Origin: Methylobacterium fujisawaense
GTDB lineage: Bacteria; Pseudomonadota; Alphaproteobacteria; Rhizobiales; Beijerinckiaceae
NCBI RefSeq assembly: GCF_014138435.1
Contig: NZ_JACJIM010000005.1
Coordinates: forward strand, 558,001 to 622,000
Direction: 5' to 3'
DNA length: 64,000 bases
Shown: positions 61,413-64,000 of the stretch, piece after piece
How the letters are laid out: each line of letters begins with the position of its first letter
Position numbering within the stretch: position 1 is the first letter of the stretch
The notes under the pieces: generated by a model
What the model was told of the DNA's origin: nothing
The model's database searches: none
The model's input: the letters and a program-made list of their open reading frames with translations, nothing else
Translations under genes and position numbers: made by a program

Positions 61413-63356
61413 TCACAGGTCGCCCTTCCTGGGATCCACCAGCCGTCCGTCCGCGACACGCGTCGTGAAACCACGGGCGTCGAAATAAGCCAGCACCGGC
61501 ATGGTCATGTTCCGACTGATCCCCGTCGCCTCGCGGAAGCGGCCGACCGTCAGGAGCGCCTGCGGATGGTCCGCCGCCACCGCGCATGCTCGCGCCGTCA
61601 ACTCGGCAAGGACGCCCGGCAGCACGTAGTAATGCCCGGATATGCGCCGCAGCCATCCGAGCCGGCCGAACCTGTCGAGATGCGGCCGCAGGGTTTCCGG
61701 CTCCCGACCCACCTGTTCCGCGAGGTCCGCGAGGCGCGGTTGATCGAGACCAGCCGCCTCCAGGCGGATCCTGACCGCCTCGTAGAGGGCGGCCTCCGGC
61801 GGGGCTAGGCGGACTTCGTGGCCGGGCAGGTGGTAGAGATGCTCCCGCCGAAGAATACGGGCGTCCATGAGCAGCCGATCGAGGGCAACCCGCAGAGCGG
61901 GACGCTCCGGCAGCGCCACAGGCGCGCCGATCTCCTCGGCCGACAGGCCGGGATTGTCCGGCTCCGACCGGTGTGCGGCGTCGAGACGTGCGACCACGGT
62001 TTCGCCGAGTGCTGCGATCCGCGCGCCGGCGAATCCCCGCAATCCGGCCGGCCCCGCTATCGCGACGACGCCGTGCGCGCACGTCAAGGCTTCCAGGGCG
62101 GGCCTCGGGATATTCCGCACGCGGGCGAAATGGTCGAGGTCGGCTCCTGCCTCGCTCACGTCGAGGAGGCCGGTGAGCGCCGCAGCATGATCCGGCGTGT
62201 CCAGCGCCGCGACCACCGCGCGTCGCCCCGGCGCCCAGGCTCCCCGGCGGGGTCCCTCGATGTCGATGACCCGGCCGCCGCCGAGCGTGCGGGCGGCGGA
62301 CGCGTCGCGTAGCACAAAGCGGTCCCCGTGCAGCGCGCCGAGGCTGCCGTCGAGGGCGATCCGTGCGTGCGCCGCCGCGCCGGGCTCGACCGCGATTCCG
62401 GGTGACAGGAGCACCCGTCCGGTCACGGACGCAGCCCCATGATGAATGTGGACGGGCGTGCGGTGACGCAGCGGACGCGCCTCGCCCGGCAAGACGCGGA
62501 GCGCTACGTCGAGATGGCTGGCGGGGCCGTGAAGCTGCGGCGCCAGAATCCAGTCACCCCGGTGGATACCCGCGCGGGACAGGCGGGGACCGGACAGGTT
62601 GATGGCGCAGCGCTGACCGGCCTCCGCGACATCACACGGTTCGTTGCCGGCGCGCAGGCCCCGCACCCGCGCCTCGAACCCGCTGGGGGATACGACGAGA
62701 TGATCGCCGACCCGGACGGCGCCGGCATGGATCGCCCCCGTGACGACGAGGCCGGCGCCGACGACAGTGAAACAGCGGTCGACCGCGAGCCGGAACTCTG
62801 TCCCGGCGGCCCCAGGGGACGGGCTGGCTGCAGCCTCTTCCAGGTACCGGGCGAGGTCGGCGATGCCGGTCCCGCGCAGCGCCGAGCAGGCGATCATGGG
62901 CGCTTGGACGGGCGCTTCGAGCGGCGCGTTGCCGGGTGCGTGCGCGAGGCCGGTGCCGGAGAGCGCGACGCGGACCTGCGCCTCGACTTCGGACAGGCGA
63001 CGATCGTCGACCCGATCGCTCTTGGTGATGGCGACGACCGCCCGGCGCAGGCCGAGCAAGTCGAGGATCGCGATGTGCTCGCGGGTCTGAGGCATCACGC
63101 CGTCGTCGGCTGCGACGACGATCAACGCGAAGTCGACGCCCGTGGCGCCGGCCACCATCGTACGCACCAGCCGCTCGTGACCAGGCACGTCCACGAAGCC
63201 GACGGTTCGGGTCCCAAGACGCGTGTAGGCGAAGCCCAGATCGACGGTTATGCCGCGGGCCTTCTCCTCCGGCAGACGGTCGGCGTCGATCCCGGTGAGC
63301 GCCTTCACCAGAGCCGTCTTGCCGTGGTCGATATGGCCGGCGGTGACGACGATCAC
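61413..63356 (-). CDS. selB: Selenocysteine-specific elongation factor SelB
   Basis: A 647-residue translational GTPase that brings selenocysteyl-tRNA to UGA codons next to a SECIS hairpin. G motifs are AGHIDHGKTALV (G1), RGITVDLG (G2), DVPGHERLV (G3) and TKSD (G4). EF-Tu-like domains 2 and 3 follow, and the C-terminus has the winged-helix repeats that bind SECIS RNA (LAEQVGREPETLRPHLDRFG, VGRFREATGISRNMTMPVLA). GTG 63356 with GGAGCGAG upstream gives the usual SelB start. selA, selC and selD are not in the window. It lies 70 bases downstream of a solute-binding protein gene on the same strand. Confidence 0.92.
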   Translation of the reverse strand: MIVVTAGHIDHGKTALVKALTGIDADRLPEEKARGITVDLGFAYTRLGTRTVGFVDVPGHERLVRTMVAGATGVDFALIVVAADDGVMPQTREHIAILDLLGLRRAVVAITKSDRVDDRRLSEVEAQVRVALSGTGLAHAPGNAPLEAPVQAPMIACSALRGTGIADLARYLEEAAASPSPGAAGTEFRLAVDRCFTVVGAGLVVTGAIHAGAVRVGDHLVVSPSGFEARVRGLRAGNEPCDVAEAGQRCAINLSGPRLSRAGIHRGDWILAPQLHGPASHLDVALRVLPGEARPLRHRTPVHIHHGAASVTGRVLLSPGIAVEPGAAAHARIALDGSLGALHGDRFVLRDASAARTLGGGRVIDIEGPRRGAWAPGRRAVVAALDTPDHAAALTGLLDVSEAGADLDHFARVRNIPRPALEALTCAHGVVAIAGPAGLRGFAGARIAALGETVVARLDAAHRSEPDNPGLSAEEIGAPVALPERPALRVALDRLLMDARILRREHLYHLPGHEVRLAPPEAALYEAVRIRLEAAGLDQPRLADLAEQVGREPETLRPHLDRFGRLGWLRRISGHYYVLPGVLAELTARACAVAADHPQALLTVGRFREATGISRNMTMPVLAYFDARGFTTRVADGRLVDPRKGDL

Positions 63357-63426
63357 GCTGTGCTCGCTCCGGATCAGAACACTTTCCTGGGGTGGCGGCG
63401 CAGGAAGCCCCGCGCCGCCTGCCGCT

Positions 63427-64000
63427 TCAACCCTTGATCCGGGTCTCGGCAAGCTCCGACATGCAGGTGTCGTAGGGCGTAAACGCCACGCGGTCCGACA
63501 CGGCGAACAGCGTGTAGGGCGCGTACAGGAACAGGGCCTTGGCTTGGTCCTGCAGGTAGCGCTCGACCGCCCGCACCACCTCCTCCTGCTGCGGCTCGTG
63601 CGGCGTGTGCAGGAGCTTGTCGTAGAGGGCGTCGAAGTCCGGATCCTCCGGACCCTGGCGCAGGGTTGCGTCCTTCCCGAAGAACTCGCGGTGGACGCAG
63701 GCCACCGGATATTGCGGCGTCCAGTCGAAGTACCATTCGAGCTTGACGTCGAACTCCTCCGGCGGCTCCTCCTTGGCACTGACGAACCGGCAGCCGAGCC
63801 CGATCTTCGCGAGGCACTGCCCGATCGCCGCGACCACGCCCTCCCAGGCCGGCGAGGCGACGAACACGAGCTCCCGCCCCCCGATCCCGGCAGCCTCGAG
63901 GGCGCTCTTGGCGGCCTCGGGATCGTGCGGGAACGGCTTCATCTCCGGATCCGCCCCGTAACGGCCGGGCTGGATGAATGCCGGGATGACCGTGCCGTAG
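63427..64000 (-). CDS. ABC transporter solute-binding protein (family 5), C-terminal part (cut by window edge)
   Basis: The last 190 residues of a periplasmic peptide/nickel-type solute-binding protein; the N-terminus is beyond the window. IPAFIQPGRYGADPEMKPF, then HDPEAAKSALEAAG are family-typical, followed by ELVFVASPAWEGVVAAIGQC, LEWYFDWTPQYPVAC and a final helix to IKG. The frame is open to the last base of the window, so an apparent internal ATG at 63942 is not the start. It would deliver a peptide or similar solute to an ABC importer encoded elsewhere. Confidence 0.85.
   Translation of the reverse strand, partial: YGTVIPAFIQPGRYGADPEMKPFPHDPEAAKSALEAAGIGGRELVFVASPAWEGVVAAIGQCLAKIGLGCRFVSAKEEPPEEFDVKLEWYFDWTPQYPVACVHREFFGKDATLRQGPEDPDFDALYDKLLHTPHEPQQEEVVRAVERYLQDQAKALFLYAPYTLFAVSDRVAFTPYDTCMSELAETRIKG

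Overview
This is a high-GC (mostly high-GC3) alphaproteobacterial chromosome segment. The gene families point to Methylobacterium/Methylorubrum or a close Hyphomicrobiales relative: a DctA/DctBD dicarboxylate system with a sigma-54 promoter, a BA14K-type exported protein, DUF6481 and DUF6894 small proteins, an FdhF/YdeP-type oxidoreductase, an HWE-type histidine kinase, and many short exported or stress-type proteins. No rRNA, tRNA, CRISPR array, insertion sequence or prophage could be recognised. The genus is an inference from gene content.

Layout. 1-3.96 kb: dctA (minus strand, cut by the window edge) divergent from dctB-dctD, with a good sigma-54 promoter and a palindromic candidate activator site between them. 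4.1-8.6 kb: small hypothetical genes around a cold-shock gene. 9.0-14.6 kb: a LysR regulator divergent from a two-component flavin monooxygenase module (flavin reductase, MFS, LLM monooxygenase, second MFS). 14.8-22.2 kb: a minus-strand CoA-ester catabolic operon (IclR, CaiB/BaiF, crotonase, two CoA-transferase-like subunits, acyl-CoA ligase) divergent from a tricarballylate/citrate-type symporter. 22.6-26.7 kb: a YeiH-type membrane protein, then an HlyD/ABC pair whose ATPase domain has lost every catalytic motif. 27-31 kb: LysR, a voltage-sensor K+ channel with a zinc ribbon, and NhaA.

31.5-37.6 kb holds the most interesting locus. A 47-codon gene encodes a peptide with a textbook double-glycine leader and a glycine-rich core. 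It is followed by a 12-bp-stem hairpin, a lipid-A-acyltransferase-like protein without the family's catalytic acid, a CvaA-like adaptor, a C39-peptidase ABC exporter (CvaB-like), and a convergent TolC-type outer membrane protein. Together they make a complete processing and export line for a putative microcin or modified peptide. I did not recognise the peptide or this gene combination.

38.5-64 kb: three Crp/Fnr-type regulators, small envelope and stress proteins (GlsB family, PhnA-like, a three-gene hypothetical operon), a zinc alcohol/formaldehyde-type dehydrogenase, an alpha/beta hydrolase and a HAD phosphatase, an FdhF/YdeP molybdopterin oxidoreductase, a glycine-rich BA14K protein, a PHB-depolymerase-family esterase, a CPA1 antiporter, a PAS-HWE kinase, selB, and the C-terminal part of an ABC solute-binding protein running off the window. 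Several kilobases between these genes carry no convincing coding sequence and are listed as such.
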